Below are positions 1 to 8,584 of a stretch of 16,000 bases of DNA, piece by piece. This stretch comes from Fidelibacterota bacterium (lineage in GTDB: Bacteria > Fidelibacterota > Fidelibacteria > Fidelibacterales > Fidelibacteraceae): contig JAUVKP010000001.1 in NCBI GenBank assembly GCA_030596185.1, positions 1 through 16,000 of the forward strand. Direction: 5' to 3'. Position numbers and translations under genes: made by a program. Each line of letters opens with the position of its first letter. The first letter of the stretch is position 1. A model generated the notes under the pieces. That model saw nothing but the letters and a program-made list of their open reading frames with translations, did no database searches and was not told the DNA's origin.

Positions 1-1
1 G

Positions 2-571
2 AATATTCCGGTAACGGTCATCGAAGCCGGACCATGCTTTGTAACACAGATCAAAACGGACGAAACTGACGGATATACCGCAGTACAAGTCGGCTTTGAC
101 GAAGTTCGGGAGAAGATCATTACTAAACCTGAACTTGGTCATCTTAAAGGCGCCGGCAAAGTTTTGCGAACTCTGAAAGAATTTCGCCTGGACGAAGTAA
201 ACGACCTTAAAGTTGGTGACGAGATCAATGTTGGCATCTTTGCAAAAGGTGACATAGTTGCGGTAACCGGAACATCCAAAGGTAAAGGATTTCAGGGAAC
301 CATGAAACGTCATAACTTTTCCGGTGGCCCTGCGACACACGGCCAGAAAGACCGTCTTCGTGCACCTGGTTCGATTGGTGCAGGTTCATCTCCTTCCCGC
401 GTTTGGAAAGGTATGAAAATGTCAGGTCAGATGGGTAACGAAACAATTACCGTACGGAATATCGAAGTTATTGAAATTCGTTCTGATAAGAACATCCTAT
501 TGGTTAAAGGCAGCGTTCCCGGATCGAGGAACGGTATCTTGCAACTTATTAAAGCGGGAGATACAGAATGA
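2..571 (+). CDS. rplC: 50S ribosomal protein L3, 5' end cut by window
   Basis: L3 binds 23S rRNA early in 50S assembly and reaches toward the peptidyl transferase centre. The reading frame is open from base 2 (Asn-Ile-Pro-Val-Thr-Val) to the stop at 571, giving 189 visible residues. L3 is usually about 205-210 residues, so roughly 15-20 N-terminal residues and the start lie upstream; the TTG at 164 is an internal Leu codon and not a start. The family core is clear: [10 protein letters not shown], then [20 protein letters not shown] and QMG at about bases 308-434. The loop reads GAGSSP where the proteobacterial protein has its methylated glutamine (GQNQTP), so that methylation site is absent here. 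The stop overlaps the rplD start (ATGA). rpsJ would be expected just upstream. Confidence 0.97.
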   Translation, partial: NIPVTVIEAGPCFVTQIKTDETDGYTAVQVGFDEVREKIITKPELGHLKGAGKVLRTLKEFRLDEVNDLKVGDEINVGIFAKGDIVAVTGTSKGKGFQGTMKRHNFSGGPATHGQKDRLRAPGSIGAGSSPSRVWKGMKMSGQMGNETITVRNIEVIEIRSDKNILLVKGSVPGSRNGILQLIKAGDTE

Positions 572-1194
572 AAATAGATGTCTTAAAAACCAATGGTGAA
601 AAATTGGATAAGAAAGTGGATCTGGCAAAGGAAGTATTTGGTATAGAGCCCAATGAACATACCATGTACCTCGCAGTGAAGGCAGAACTTGCCAACATAC
701 GTCAGGGAACACACAAAACCAAGACTCGTGGTGATTCACGAGGTGGTGGGGCAAAGCCCTGGAAACAAAAAGGTCGCGGAACCGCTCGTTCAGGTTCACG
801 CCGTTCCCCAGTTTGGGTCGGTGGTGGACGCGCTTTCGGTCCCGAACCTCATCTGTATACGACTAAACTGCCTAAGAAGGTCAAACGCCTTGCTCGTCGC
901 AGTGCTTTGTCACAAAAGATGAATGAAAAAGCCGTTCTTGTCGTTGATGATTTTAATCTGAAAGTAGCTAAAACAAGCAGTCTTGTTGCGATACTTGAAA
1001 AGCTGGGTTTAACAGGCAAGAAATTAACCGTCCTAGTCTCAGACATTACAGAGAATCTCTTTCTGTCAGCACGAAATATTCCCAATGTATATATTGTTGC
1101 TGCCGAACGTGCCTCTACGTATGAGATCATGGATTGTGAAATGCTTGTTATTGAAAAATCCGCTGTCAAGAGCATCAACGAGGCCCTTAAATAA
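568..1194 (+). CDS. rplD: 50S ribosomal protein L4
   Basis: L4 (208 residues) is an assembly protein of the 50S subunit; its long basic loop lines the peptide exit tunnel. That loop is visible at residues 45-87, beginning [11 protein letters not shown] and ending [10 protein letters not shown], followed by the globular alpha/beta domain with [10 protein letters not shown] near residue 124. The ATG overlaps the rplC stop by four bases (ATGA), with GGGAG a few bases upstream, so translation is probably coupled to L3. In gamma-proteobacteria L4 also represses the S10 operon by binding its leader; the leader lies outside this window, so that cannot be judged here. Length and motifs are normal. 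Confidence 0.98.
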   Translation: MKIDVLKTNGEKLDKKVDLAKEVFGIEPNEHTMYLAVKAELANIRQGTHKTKTRGDSRGGGAKPWKQKGRGTARSGSRRSPVWVGGGRAFGPEPHLYTTKLPKKVKRLARRSALSQKMNEKAVLVVDDFNLKVAKTSSLVAILEKLGLTGKKLTVLVSDITENLFLSARNIPNVYIVAAERASTYEIMDCEMLVIEKSAVKSINEALK

Positions 1195-1202
1195 GGAATG
1201 GC

Positions 1203-1526
1203 GTGCAGATGAAAAAGAATATCATAATCCGACCGATCTTGACCGAGAAGATCAGTATCATGAGCGAAGAGTTGGGCAAGTATGCCTTTGTCGTTGCTCC
1301 CGATGCGAATAAGATCGAGATCAAGAGGGCAATTGAAGATCGTTTTAACGTACAGGTAACTGGCGTTAGGACGATGAACAGAAAAGGTAAAGTGAAATCA
1401 ATGACTGTTCGCAGTGGCGGACGAGTAATTCGGACAGAAGGTAGCCGGTCAAATTGGAAAAAGGCGATCGTAACCCTTGCTGAAGGAAGTAAAATTGATT
1501 TCTTTGAAGGCGAAACCGCTGTTTAA
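1203..1526 (+). CDS. rplW: 50S ribosomal protein L23
   Basis: L23 sits at the exit of the peptide tunnel, where trigger factor and signal recognition particle dock. The family N-terminus [10 protein letters not shown] is present, and the C-terminal part is basic and beta-rich as expected; the total is 105-107 residues. The start is uncertain. GTG at 1203 lies 5 bases after AAGGA (1193-1197), the spacing common in this cluster. ATG at 1209 gives the more typical L23 start MKKNIIIRP but with an 11-base spacing. I list the GTG; the difference is two residues (Met-Gln). The gene follows rplD by 8 bases. Confidence 0.95.
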   Translation: MQMKKNIIIRPILTEKISIMSEELGKYAFVVAPDANKIEIKRAIEDRFNVQVTGVRTMNRKGKVKSMTVRSGGRVIRTEGSRSNWKKAIVTLAEGSKIDFFEGETAV

Positions 1527-1540
1527 GGAATAGGAATAAT

Positions 1541-2371
1541 ATGGCTTTAAAGAGCTACAAACCGCATACTCCTGGTCAACGTTATAAAACTACATTGGTT
1601 TTTGACGAATTGACTAAGAAAGCACCGGAAAAATCACTGCTGAAACCGAATCCGAAGAGTGGTGGTCGTAACAATATGGGTCGCATTACCTCCCGCAGAC
1701 GCGGTGGTGGTCATAAACGTCATTATCGTATGATCGATTTCAAACGTAATAAATTTGGCGTACCCGCTCGCGTTGCAGCTATTGAATACGATCCTAATCG
1801 TTCGGCAAACATTGCTCTGCTTATTTATGTAGATGGTGAAAAAACATACATCATTTGCCCGGCAGATGTTAAAGTTGGCGATAAGCTGATATCCGGTCCA
1901 GACGCACCCGTTAAAAAAGGGAATGCGTTACCATTGAAAAGCATCCCCGCAGGTACTCAAGTTCATAATATTGAAATGAAGCCTGGCAAAGGGGCCCAAA
2001 TTGCCAGAGGCGCCGGTGCCGGTGCTCAGATCATGGCAAAAGAGGGAAAATATGTAACGATTAAACTTCCTTCGGGCGAAATGAGATTGATCTTGGATAC
2101 TTGCCTTGCCACTATTGGTGAAGTTGGTAATAAAGATCATCAAAATGTTACCCTTGGGAAAGCCGGCCGCAATCGTTGGAAAGGCAGACGCCCGAAAGTT
2201 CGTGGTGTTGCTATGAACCCGGTTGATCACCCCATGGGCGGTGGTGAAGGCAAAACCTCTGGTGGTGGACATCCACGTACACCTTGGGGAAAACCGACCA
2301 AAGGTTATAAAACACGTAAGAAAAATAATCCGAGCAACAAGTACATTGTTGCACGTCGGAAGAAAAAGTAA
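1541..2371 (+). CDS. rplB: 50S ribosomal protein L2
   Basis: L2 (276 residues) is one of the most conserved 50S proteins, needed for subunit association and for peptidyl transferase activity. The N-terminal [11 protein letters not shown], the central [13 protein letters not shown] (51-63) and the C-terminal signature [13 protein letters not shown] (226-238) are all present. His230 corresponds to the functionally important His229 of the E. coli protein. The C-terminus is very basic (ARRKKK). The start ATG follows purine-rich AAGGAATAGGA. Length is standard, with no insertions. Confidence 0.98.
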   Translation: MALKSYKPHTPGQRYKTTLVFDELTKKAPEKSLLKPNPKSGGRNNMGRITSRRRGGGHKRHYRMIDFKRNKFGVPARVAAIEYDPNRSANIALLIYVDGEKTYIICPADVKVGDKLISGPDAPVKKGNALPLKSIPAGTQVHNIEMKPGKGAQIARGAGAGAQIMAKEGKYVTIKLPSGEMRLILDTCLATIGEVGNKDHQNVTLGKAGRNRWKGRRPKVRGVAMNPVDHPMGGGEGKTSGGGHPRTPWGKPTKGYKTRKKNNPSNKYIVARRKKK

Positions 2372-2383
2372 AGGTGAATACAT

Positions 2384-2641
2384 ATGCCTAGGTCATTAAA
2401 AAAAGGTCCTTATGTTGATGAATCACTGCTGAAGAAAGTGGATCAAATAATGGAATCCGGTAAGAAAAAGGTTATTAAAACCTGGTCTCGCCGCTCTACT
2501 ATCACGCCGAACTTTGTCGGTTACACTTTTGCAGTACATAATGGTACAAAATTCATCCCGATCTATGTCACCGAAAATATGGTTGGCCATAAATTGGGCG
2601 AATTCGCACCCACGCGAACATATCGCGGACATAAGTCATAA
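2384..2641 (+). CDS. rpsS: 30S ribosomal protein S19
   Basis: S19 (85 residues) binds in the 30S head with S13 and contacts tRNA across the subunit interface. The family signature is clear: [12 protein letters not shown] at the N-terminus, TWSRRSTI in the middle, and [10 protein letters not shown] then GHKS at the end. ATG at 2384 is preceded by AGGTG with a 7-base spacer. It lies 12 bases after rplB and is followed by rplV, the standard S10 order. Nothing unusual. Confidence 0.98.
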   Translation: MPRSLKKGPYVDESLLKKVDQIMESGKKKVIKTWSRRSTITPNFVGYTFAVHNGTKFIPIYVTENMVGHKLGEFAPTRTYRGHKS

Positions 2642-2658
2642 ACAAGAGTAGGTAAATA

Positions 2659-3036
2659 ATGAAAGCTCGTGCAGTAAACAAGTACATACGGCAAAGTGCC
2701 AAAAAGATGAAGCCTATGCTCGACATGGTTCGAGGCAAACAGGTGAATTCCGCTATAAATATGCTTGCGTTCATGCCGAAGAAGGCAGCCAAGCTAGTTG
2801 AATTGACCACACGTTCCGCTGTTTCAAATTTGCTGAATTCAGAAGAAGGTGCAAAGGTTAATCCCGATGAATTGATTATCGCGGAAGCATATGCAAATCA
2901 AGGCCCCGTCATGAAACGTATTCGTCCCCGTTCAATGGGACGTGCATACATGATCCGGAAACGCACTTGTCATTTAACGATCGTTGTCGCAACACCGGAA
3001 ATCGATGTTGAGAACGACACGAAAGAGAAGGAGTAA
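2659..3036 (+). CDS. rplV: 50S ribosomal protein L22
   Basis: L22 (125 residues) is an early assembly protein whose beta hairpin lines the exit tunnel; changes in that hairpin cause macrolide resistance in other bacteria. The N-terminal globular part carries the family pattern RQSAKKMKPMLDMVRGK (11-27). The hairpin is at about residues 84-103 (VMKRIRPRSMGRAYMIRKRT), with no obvious insertion or deletion. A short acidic/lysine tail of about a dozen residues ends the protein. AGTAGGT with a 5-base spacer precedes the ATG. The stop lies 3 bases before the rpsC start. Confidence 0.97.
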   Translation: MKARAVNKYIRQSAKKMKPMLDMVRGKQVNSAINMLAFMPKKAAKLVELTTRSAVSNLLNSEEGAKVNPDELIIAEAYANQGPVMKRIRPRSMGRAYMIRKRTCHLTIVVATPEIDVENDTKEKE

Positions 3037-3039
3037 ACC

Positions 3040-3669
3040 TTGGGTCAAAAAACACATCCATATGGTTTTCGTCTTGGTATAACAAGAGGATGGCTCTCAA
3101 ATTGGTATGATGAGCGCAACTTTGCTGCAAAACTCAGTGAAGATCTAATGCTCCGTAAGTATTTGAAGAAACGTTTGTCAAATGCTGGTATCGCAAAGAT
3201 TGAGATCGAACGGACATCAAAAGCGATATCTATTACGATCCATACCTCTCGTCCCGGTGTTGTCATCGGTTCAAAAGGTAAAGAAGTTGATCAGTTACGC
3301 GAAGAGATCAGAAAACTGACCCAATTTGACGTTAACGTTAATGTTGTAGAAATTAAAAAACCTGAATTGAACGCATATTTGGTGGGCGAGAACATTGCCC
3401 AGCAGTTGGTTAAAAAGATGCCTTTCCGTCGTATCCTGAAGCGTAGTATACAAAATACAATGCGCCAGGGAGCCGAAGGTATTCGCATCCAGCTTTCCGG
3501 CCGTCTCGGTGGTGCTGAAATGGCACGCAAGGAAACGGCTCGTGAAGGACGAGTTCCTCTGCATACTTTGCGTTCTGATATTGATTATGCTGAAGTAACA
3601 GCATTCACAACTTATGGTTGTATCGGTATCAAGGTGTGGATCTGCAACGGTGAAGTATCTACAATCTAA
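3040..3669 (+). CDS. rpsC: 30S ribosomal protein S3 (TTG start)
   Basis: S3 (209 residues) forms part of the mRNA entry channel of the 30S subunit. The N-terminus [13 protein letters not shown] fixes the start at the TTG codon 3040, six bases after AAGGAG (3028-3033). The KH type II domain carries [10 protein letters not shown] (74-83), with the GxxG loop as GSKG (77-80). The entry-site basic residues are present in PFRRILKR (128-135; Arg130, Arg131, Lys134, matching the E. coli mRNA-helicase residues). The C-terminal domain has [11 protein letters not shown] (153-163). It is shorter than the E. coli protein (233), lacking part of the variable C-terminal tail, which is common in other phyla. 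Confidence 0.97.
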   Translation: MGQKTHPYGFRLGITRGWLSNWYDERNFAAKLSEDLMLRKYLKKRLSNAGIAKIEIERTSKAISITIHTSRPGVVIGSKGKEVDQLREEIRKLTQFDVNVNVVEIKKPELNAYLVGENIAQQLVKKMPFRRILKRSIQNTMRQGAEGIRIQLSGRLGGAEMARKETAREGRVPLHTLRSDIDYAEVTAFTTYGCIGIKVWICNGEVSTI

Positions 3670-3686
3670 CAGGAATGGAGTAAGGT

Positions 3687-4106
3687 ATGTTAGTGCCTAG
3701 AAAGGTAAAATATAGAAAACAACATCGCGGCCGTCGCGCCGGTTTGGCATATCGTGGTTCTACAGTCAGCTTCGGAGATTATGGTTTAAAGGCCATGGAA
3801 GCTTGCTGGCTAACCAGTCGTCAAATCGAAGCAAGTCGTGTTGCCATATCACGTATTGTCCGTAAACACGGTAAAATGTGGATCCGTATATTCCCGGACA
3901 AACCGGTATCAAAGAAACCTGCTGAAACCCGTCAGGGTAAAGGTAAAGGTGGACCGGAATTTTGGGTTGCGGTCATCAAACCGGGCCGTATCCTCTTTGA
4001 AGTAGAAGGGGTAACTGAAGAAATGGCGAAAGAAGCATTCCGTCTGGCCGGCCATAAATTACCCATCAAGGTAAAAATGGTCAAACGACGTGAATTGGGA
4101 GGATAA
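3687..4106 (+). CDS. rplP: 50S ribosomal protein L16
   Basis: L16 (139 residues) binds near the A-site tRNA elbow and is a late 50S assembly protein. [16 protein letters not shown] opens the protein, and the conserved [16 protein letters not shown] lies at 81-96. Arg82 aligns with the arginine hydroxylated by YcfD/RoxA in E. coli; no such enzyme is visible here, so modification is unknown. Length matches the family. GGAGTAAGGT precedes the ATG. The gene overlaps nothing and is followed 3 bases later by rpmC, as in nearly all S10 clusters. Confidence 0.98.
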   Translation: MLVPRKVKYRKQHRGRRAGLAYRGSTVSFGDYGLKAMEACWLTSRQIEASRVAISRIVRKHGKMWIRIFPDKPVSKKPAETRQGKGKGGPEFWVAVIKPGRILFEVEGVTEEMAKEAFRLAGHKLPIKVKMVKRRELGG

Positions 4107-4109
4107 TCG

Positions 4110-4313
4110 ATGTTATCTAAGGCCGAATTGAAAGAATTAACAAAAGATGAAGTGATTGTAAAATTACGTGATGACGAAGAGGCGCTGATGAATCTGCGTT
4201 TCCAGCACGCTTTGCAGCAACTTGAAAACCCGGGCCAGTTACGTTATTTGAAACGGGAAGTTGCCCAGCTTAAAACAATCATTCATGAGTATGAACTCGG
4301 ATTGCGTAAATAA
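4110..4313 (+). CDS. rpmC: 50S ribosomal protein L29
   Basis: L29 is a small two-helix protein beside L23 at the tunnel exit. The 67 residues form two predicted helices, with the family core [20 protein letters not shown] (27-46) followed by [11 protein letters not shown] strong GGGAGGA sequence lies inside the end of rplP and serves this ATG. Length and position between rplP and rpsQ are as expected. Confidence 0.96.
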   Translation: MLSKAELKELTKDEVIVKLRDDEEALMNLRFQHALQQLENPGQLRYLKREVAQLKTIIHEYELGLRK

Positions 4314-4327
4314 CAGGAAGTTCAGAC

Positions 4328-4591
4328 ATGTCATATACAAATCGTAAAGAGAAAATCGGTGTTGTTGTTAGCAACAAGATGGACAAAACGGTCACTGTGC
4401 TGGTTAGCCGGCGGATCAAGCATCCTGTCTATGGTAAATACATTAACCGTAGCCGGAAATTCATGGTCCACGATGAAGCAAATGCTTGTCGTATCGGAGA
4501 TACCATTTCCATTGTTGAAACACGTCCGATGAGTCGTAATAAGCGTTGGCGGGTCAGTGAGATCATTGATCATGCGCCGGACGCTAAATAA
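4328..4591 (+). CDS. rpsQ: 30S ribosomal protein S17
   Basis: S17 (87 residues) is an OB-fold primary binder of 16S rRNA. The family blocks [16 protein letters not shown] (11-26), [19 protein letters not shown] and the ETRPMS signature near the end are present. It is the last gene of the S10 portion; a 27-base gap carrying AAAGGCAG separates it from rplN, with no terminator, so transcription presumably continues into the spc portion. Confidence 0.97.
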   Translation: MSYTNRKEKIGVVVSNKMDKTVTVLVSRRIKHPVYGKYINRSRKFMVHDEANACRIGDTISIVETRPMSRNKRWRVSEIIDHAPDAK

Positions 4592-4618
4592 GCATCAAAG
4601 TTGAAAGGCAGATAAACT

Positions 4619-4987
4619 ATGATTCAAGTTGAAAGTAGATTAAAAGTTGCTGACAACACAGGTGCAAAAATCGTACAATGCATTAAAGTACTGGGTGGAA
4701 CCGGTCGCCGTTATGCAAGCCTTGGCGATGTTATAGTCGTTACGGTAAAACAGGCGATACCGGGTGGATCAGCTAAAAAGAGTGATATTACTAGGGCTGT
4801 CATTGTTCGTACCAGTAAAGAAGTAGGTCGCCAAGATGGCTCCTACGTTCGTTTTGACGATAATGCCGTTGTGTTGATCAATGAGCAGGGTGAACCGATC
4901 GGAACTCGTATTTTTGGTCCGGTAGCCCGTGAATTGCGCGAAAAACATTACATGAAAATCGTGTCAATGGCGCCTGAAGTACTGTAA
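4619..4987 (+). CDS. rplN: 50S ribosomal protein L14
   Basis: L14 (122 residues) forms part of the intersubunit bridge region and is the docking site of the silencing factor Rsf[18 protein letters not shown] starts the protein, and the signature block from about residue 59 to 76 ([10 protein letters not shown], then [14 protein letters not shown]) is intact, ending with [13 protein letters not shown]. Length is the family standard. This is the first gene of the spc portion. Confidence 0.98.
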   Translation: MIQVESRLKVADNTGAKIVQCIKVLGGTGRRYASLGDVIVVTVKQAIPGGSAKKSDITRAVIVRTSKEVGRQDGSYVRFDDNAVVLINEQGEPIGTRIFGPVARELREKHYMKIVSMAPEVL

Positions 4988-4998
4988 GGAGAAAAACT

Positions 4999-5310
4999 GT
5001 GCATATCAAAAAAGGTGATGTAGTTAAGGTTATTGCCGGTAAATACAAGGGCAAAGAAGGAAAGATCCTTAAGGTCTTCCTGAAAACCAATCGCGTTATC
5101 ATCGAAGGTGTAAATTTGGTGAAACGTGCTACCCGTCCCAGCCAGCAAAACCCTCAAGGCGGCATTATTGAAAAAGAAGCCGCTATCCATGCATCCAATG
5201 TTATGTTGGTTGTTAATGGTAAGCCGTCCCGTGTAGGTACACGCATTTTGAAAGATAGTTCAAAAGTGCGTTATGCCAAGAAAACGGGCGAAACTGTGGA
5301 AGGGAAGTAA
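4999..5310 (+). CDS. rplX: 50S ribosomal protein L24 (GTG start)
   Basis: L24 (103 residues) initiates 50S assembly and lies near the tunnel exit. The KOW motif is at the N-terminus ([19 protein letters not shown], residues 4-22). The start is GTG at 4999, supported by TAAGGAG at 4985-4991 and by the family N-terminus. [16 protein letters not shown] matches the conserved second half. rplE follows after only 3 bases. Confidence 0.97.
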   Translation: MHIKKGDVVKVIAGKYKGKEGKILKVFLKTNRVIIEGVNLVKRATRPSQQNPQGGIIEKEAAIHASNVMLVVNGKPSRVGTRILKDSSKVRYAKKTGETVEGK

Positions 5311-5313
5311 AGA

Positions 5314-5874
5314 ATGAGCAATACCCCAACATTACAAAAATTGTATAAAGAAGAGATTACACCATCTCTTATTAAAACATTCGGGTATAAGAATGTAATG
5401 CAAGTCCCTAAACTCTCTAAGATCACATTAAGCATTGGCCTTGGCACTGCGCGTGAAGACAAGAGTAAATTGGAACATGCTGTCACTGATCTTACAACAA
5501 TCGCCGGTCAAAAACCGGTTATTACTTATGCGAAGAAAGCCATTTCCAATTTCAAGATCCGCAAAGGCGATCCTGTAGGTCTTATGGTTACCCTGCGTGC
5601 TGTCAATATGTATGAATTTATGAATCGTTTCATCAATATTGCATTGCCGCGTGTGCGTGACTTTAATGGTCTCTCAGACAAAGCTTTTGATGGTCAGGGA
5701 AACTACTCTGTCGGTATTACCGAACAGATTATATTTCCTGAAATTGATTATGATAAAGTGGATATTATTCGCGGAATGAACGTCACATTTACCACAACAG
5801 CGCAAACCGACCAGGAGGCATACGAATTGCTTAAAGGTTACGGTTTCCCTTTTGTGCGCCGTGACGAAAAATAA
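5314..5874 (+). CDS. rplE: 50S ribosomal protein L5
   Basis: L5 (186 residues) binds 5S rRNA in the central protuberance and contacts S13 and P-site tRNA. Recognisable blocks are LKTFGYKN-type sequence near residue 20, [21 protein letters not shown] (67-87 region), the RDFNGL motif and [10 protein letters not shown] near the C-terminal third. Slightly longer than the E. coli protein (179). The start ATG follows GGGAAGTAAAGA. In E. coli the S8 repressor site overlaps the rplX-rplE junction; here the gap is 3 bases and I could not make out a comparable structure. Confidence 0.97.
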   Translation: MSNTPTLQKLYKEEITPSLIKTFGYKNVMQVPKLSKITLSIGLGTAREDKSKLEHAVTDLTTIAGQKPVITYAKKAISNFKIRKGDPVGLMVTLRAVNMYEFMNRFINIALPRVRDFNGLSDKAFDGQGNYSVGITEQIIFPEIDYDKVDIIRGMNVTFTTTAQTDQEAYELLKGYGFPFVRRDEK

Positions 5875-5887
5875 GGATTAAATTCTT

Positions 5888-6073
5888 ATGGCAAAGAAAT
5901 CATTAGTAGCAAAAGCTAAGCGCGAACCTAAATTTTCTACACGGAAGTACACCCGCTGCTCACGTTGCGGTCGTCCTAAATCTGTGTACAGAAAATTCGG
6001 CCTATGCCGTATATGTTTTCGTGAACTGGCTTTAAAGGGTGAGATACCCGGTGTAACAAAAGCAAGTTGGTAA
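5888..6073 (+). CDS. rpsN: 30S ribosomal protein S14, zinc-ribbon type
   Basis: This is the short zinc form of S14 (61 residues), a late-binding protein of the 30S head. Four zinc ligands are visible as two CxxC pairs, Cys24/Cys27 and Cys40/Cys43, in [26 protein letters not shown]. The C-terminus [11 protein letters not shown] is the family signature. The zinc-free S14 form is about 90-100 residues long and lacks these cysteines. If a zinc-free paralogue exists it is not in this window. Confidence 0.98.
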   Translation: MAKKSLVAKAKREPKFSTRKYTRCSRCGRPKSVYRKFGLCRICFRELALKGEIPGVTKASW

Positions 6074-6086
6074 AAAGAGGTAACAA

Positions 6087-6482
6087 ATGGTAACAGATCC
6101 TATTGCAGATTTTTTGACACGTATTAGAAACGCGTCTAAAGCAGGACATCCCTGGGTAGAGATCCCGGCTAGTAAATTAAAAGCCAGGATATCTCTTGTG
6201 CTCAAGGAAAAGGGTTACATAAAAGATTTTATCTTGATCAGAGATGGTAAACAAGGAATGCTTCGTCTATACTTGAAATATCAAGAAGACGGACGTCCCG
6301 TTATTTACACTCTTGAACGAGTAAGTAAACCCGGTCGTAGAATGTATGTTAAAAGTACAGATATCCCCCGCGTAAACAATGGTTTAGGCATTGGTATCCT
6401 GTCCACATCCCACGGTGTTATCACCGATAAAGATGCGCGCAAGATGCAGGTTGGCGGTGAATATTTGTGTAAGATATGGTAA
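6087..6482 (+). CDS. rpsH: 30S ribosomal protein S8
   Basis: S8 (131 residues) is a primary 16S rRNA binding protein needed to assemble the central domain; in E. coli it also represses spc operon translation. The N-terminal DPIADFLTRIRNA and the rRNA-binding C-terminal motif GIGILSTSHGVITDKDA (101-117, STS at 106-108) are intact. The ATG follows AAAGAGGT. An internal TTGACA at 6114-6119 has no partner -10 and is coding sequence. Confidence 0.98.
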   Translation: MVTDPIADFLTRIRNASKAGHPWVEIPASKLKARISLVLKEKGYIKDFILIRDGKQGMLRLYLKYQEDGRPVIYTLERVSKPGRRMYVKSTDIPRVNNGLGIGILSTSHGVITDKDARKMQVGGEYLCKIW

Positions 6483-6494
6483 GAGAGGATTTTT

Positions 6495-7034
6495 ATGTCG
6501 AGAATTGGTAAAAAACCCATTCCGCTCCCCAACGGGGTAACGGTAGATATAAAAGATAATGTCATTACGGTCAAAGGACCTAAAGGTGAGCTCGTAAAAT
6601 CCTTTCCTGAAGGGATTACCGCTAAAACTGAGAACAATGATGTAATTGTTGAACGTCCTTCCGATGAAAAGAAATACCGTGCTTATCACGGTTTGACTCG
6701 TGCCTTGATCGCAAACATGGTCGTAGGCGTTACGGAAGGCTACGAAATAGCACTTCAGATAGTTGGTGTTGGTTTCCAGGGAGAAGTAAGAGGCAATAAA
6801 CGCCTTCTGCTTTCACTCGGATTTTCGCATCAGATCCTGATGGATGCACCTGAAGGTATTCAGTTCTCAGTGGCCCGTGATATTATCAAAGTAACGGGAA
6901 TTGATAAACAGAAGGTCGGCGAAATAGCCGCTCAGATCCGCAAATTGCGCAAGCCTGAACCCTACAAGGGAAAGGGAATTCGCTATGTGGGTGAACAGAT
7001 TCAGCGTAAAGCCGGTAAAACTGCCGGTGCCTAA
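6495..7034 (+). CDS. rplF: 50S ribosomal protein L6
   Basis: L6 (179 residues) has two related domains and lies near the factor-binding site of the 50S subunit. SRIGKKPIPLP starts the first domain; GVGFQGEV (91-98) opens the second, and the signature PEPYKGKGIRY is at 154-164. Length is close to the family norm of about 177. The ATG follows AAGAGAGGAT. A 23-base gap with AAAGGAT leads to rplR. Confidence 0.98.
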   Translation: MSRIGKKPIPLPNGVTVDIKDNVITVKGPKGELVKSFPEGITAKTENNDVIVERPSDEKKYRAYHGLTRALIANMVVGVTEGYEIALQIVGVGFQGEVRGNKRLLLSLGFSHQILMDAPEGIQFSVARDIIKVTGIDKQKVGEIAAQIRKLRKPEPYKGKGIRYVGEQIQRKAGKTAGA

Positions 7035-7057
7035 TTAGGCATGATAAAGGATCAATC

Positions 7058-7429
7058 ATGAAAGATAAAAGTAAATTAAAACGCGACGCAAGGATTAAGA
7101 AGAAAATCCGGATCAGGAAACGCCTGTCAGGTACTTCTGAACGTCCTCGTCTTGTTGTTTATAGAAGCAATATGCATATAAGTGCACAGATCGTCAATGA
7201 TGATAATCACGAAGTTATTTGCTCGGCAAGTTCCTTTACAAAAGACCTTCGCGCTTCACTGAAAGGTAAATCTAAGTCTGAATTTAGTCTTAGTGTTGGC
7301 AAATCCATTGCCGAGAAAGCAAAAGCAAAAGGTGTTAAAGCCGTTGTTTTTGATCGGAATGGTTTTATTTATCATGGACGCGTCAAAATATTGGCAGACG
7401 CTTGCCGTAAAAACGGTTTAGAATTCTAA
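7058..7429 (+). CDS. rplR: 50S ribosomal protein L18
   Basis: L18 (123 residues) binds 5S rRNA in the central protuberance. The basic N-terminal stretch (residues 1-28) is followed by GTSERPRLVVYRSNMHISAQI, and the C-terminal block VVFDRNGFIYHGRVKILADACRKNGLEF is typical, including the near-invariant YHGRVKALA-type motif. AAAGGAT precedes the ATG. It lies 15 bases before rpsE. Confidence 0.97.
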   Translation: MKDKSKLKRDARIKKKIRIRKRLSGTSERPRLVVYRSNMHISAQIVNDDNHEVICSASSFTKDLRASLKGKSKSEFSLSVGKSIAEKAKAKGVKAVVFDRNGFIYHGRVKILADACRKNGLEF

Positions 7430-7444
7430 CTAAGGAGTAACGCA

Positions 7445-7948
7445 TTGAGATCAATTAATCCGTCAGAACTCGAATTGAGTGAAGGAAAATTAGTCAAGCT
7501 AAATCGCGTCGCTAAGGTTGTTACCGGTGGTCGCCGTTTTCGTTTCAACGCTATTGTTGCGATCGGTGATTCCAAAGGACATGTTGGAATTGGCCTAGGT
7601 AAATCAAACCAAGTAACGGATGCGATTAATAAAGGTCGTGAAGATGCAAAGAAAAACATCATTCGCGTCCCTATTTTAAATGGAACCATCCCCTTTGAGA
7701 TCACTGCTAAGTACGGTGCTGCAAAGGTCTTACTCAAACCTGCTTCACCGGGTACCGGTATTATCGCAGGTGGCCCTGTTCGCGCTATCATGGAACAGGT
7801 CGGTGTTAAAGACATTCTTGCAAAATCCATCGGCAGTGCAAACTCACATAATGTTGTAAAAGCAACCATGCACGCTTTGGAATTACTCGAAGACGCATAC
7901 ATGGTCGCAAAACGACGGGGTGTGACAGTCGAGGAGGTTTTTAATTAA
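7445..7948 (+). CDS. rpsE: 30S ribosomal protein S5 (TTG start)
   Basis: S5 (167 residues) helps form the mRNA entry channel and influences decoding fidelity. The double-stranded RNA-binding fold shows as [29 protein letters not shown] (25-53), and the second domain as [18 protein letters not shown] and the [14 protein letters not shown] block. The start is TTG at 7445, seven bases after AAGGAG (7432-7437). There is no nearby ATG in frame that keeps the full fold, so the TTG is well supported. The stop is directly followed by rpmD. Confidence 0.96.
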   Translation: MRSINPSELELSEGKLVKLNRVAKVVTGGRRFRFNAIVAIGDSKGHVGIGLGKSNQVTDAINKGREDAKKNIIRVPILNGTIPFEITAKYGAAKVLLKPASPGTGIIAGGPVRAIMEQVGVKDILAKSIGSANSHNVVKATMHALELLEDAYMVAKRRGVTVEEVFN

Positions 7949-7949
7949 A

Positions 7950-8141
7950 ATGGAAAAGAAAAAAGAACTTAAGATCACACAGATCAAAAGCGCGATAGGC
8001 TATCGGGGAAAAACCGTTAAAACTATCGAAGCTCTTGGACTAGGTAAGATTCGAAAAACAGTGATCCTGCCTGATAATCCTGCGATTCGTGGAATGATCA
8101 ATAAAATTCCTCATCTCTTAAAAGTAGAGGAGCTATCATGA
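7950..8141 (+). CDS. rpmD: 50S ribosomal protein L30
   Basis: L30 (63 residues) is a small 50S protein absent from some bacterial groups, so its presence is informative. LKITQIKSAIGYRGKTVKTIEALGL and GMINKIPHLLKVEE match the family. The nearest strong ribosome binding sequence, AGGAGG at 7932-7937, lies inside the end of rpsE with a 12-base spacer, longer than elsewhere in this cluster. The stop overlaps the rplO start by ATGA. Confidence 0.96.
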   Translation: MEKKKELKITQIKSAIGYRGKTVKTIEALGLGKIRKTVILPDNPAIRGMINKIPHLLKVEELS

Positions 8142-8584
8142 GTTTATCGAATTTAACTCCTGCAGAAGGCTCAACAACAAAGAAAACAAAACGTCTCGGA
8201 CGCGGACCGGGCTCCGGATGGGGTACAACCGCTGGCCGTGGTATGAACGGACAGAAATCACGTAGTGGTTCTAAGCACCATCCTTGGTTTGAAGGTGGAC
8301 AGATGCCCTTACAGCGTCGTACACCTAAGCGTGGCTTTTCAAACAAACGCTTCCGCCAGGAATACCAGATCGTAAATCTACAGGAATTGAATCTACTTGA
8401 AGATGTAAAAACAGTTACTGCAGAAGCTCTCAAAGAATATGGACTGATTAAGAAACTGAATAAACCTGTTAAGATCCTTGGTTACGGCGAAATGACCAAA
8501 GCAATGGAAATTACCGCCGATGCATTTAGCGAAACAGCTAAAGACAAGATTGAAAAAGCAGGTGGAAAGGCTGTAGTATTATGA
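8138..8584 (+). CDS. rplO: 50S ribosomal protein L15
   Basis: L15 (148 residues) is a late 50S assembly protein. The glycine/arginine-rich N-terminal arm is clear: RLGRGPGSGWGTTAGRG (19-35), then GQKSRSGSK and FEGGQMPLQRRTPKRGF (51-67). The C-terminal half is the usual alpha/beta part, ending DKIEKAGGKAVVL. It overlaps rpmD at its start and secY at its end, each by four bases, so L30, L15 and SecY are probably translationally coupled. Confidence 0.98.
   Translation: MSLSNLTPAEGSTTKKTKRLGRGPGSGWGTTAGRGMNGQKSRSGSKHHPWFEGGQMPLQRRTPKRGFSNKRFRQEYQIVNLQELNLLEDVKTVTAEALKEYGLIKKLNKPVKILGYGEMTKAMEITADAFSETAKDKIEKAGGKAVVL

Noticed and set aside
164..571. TTG at 164 as the start of a short gene
   Set aside because: The same frame is open upstream to base 2 and encodes recognisable L3, so this is an internal codon.
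497..799. Long minus-strand open frames opposite rplC/rplD and many other ribosomal genes
   Set aside because: They are shadows of highly conserved genes, with low-complexity or cysteine/histidine-rich translations and no family match.
6114..6142. TTGACA inside the start of rpsH as a possible promoter
   Set aside because: The sequence 15-18 bases downstream (TCTAAA, TAAAGC) is a poor -10, and it lies in conserved S8 codons.
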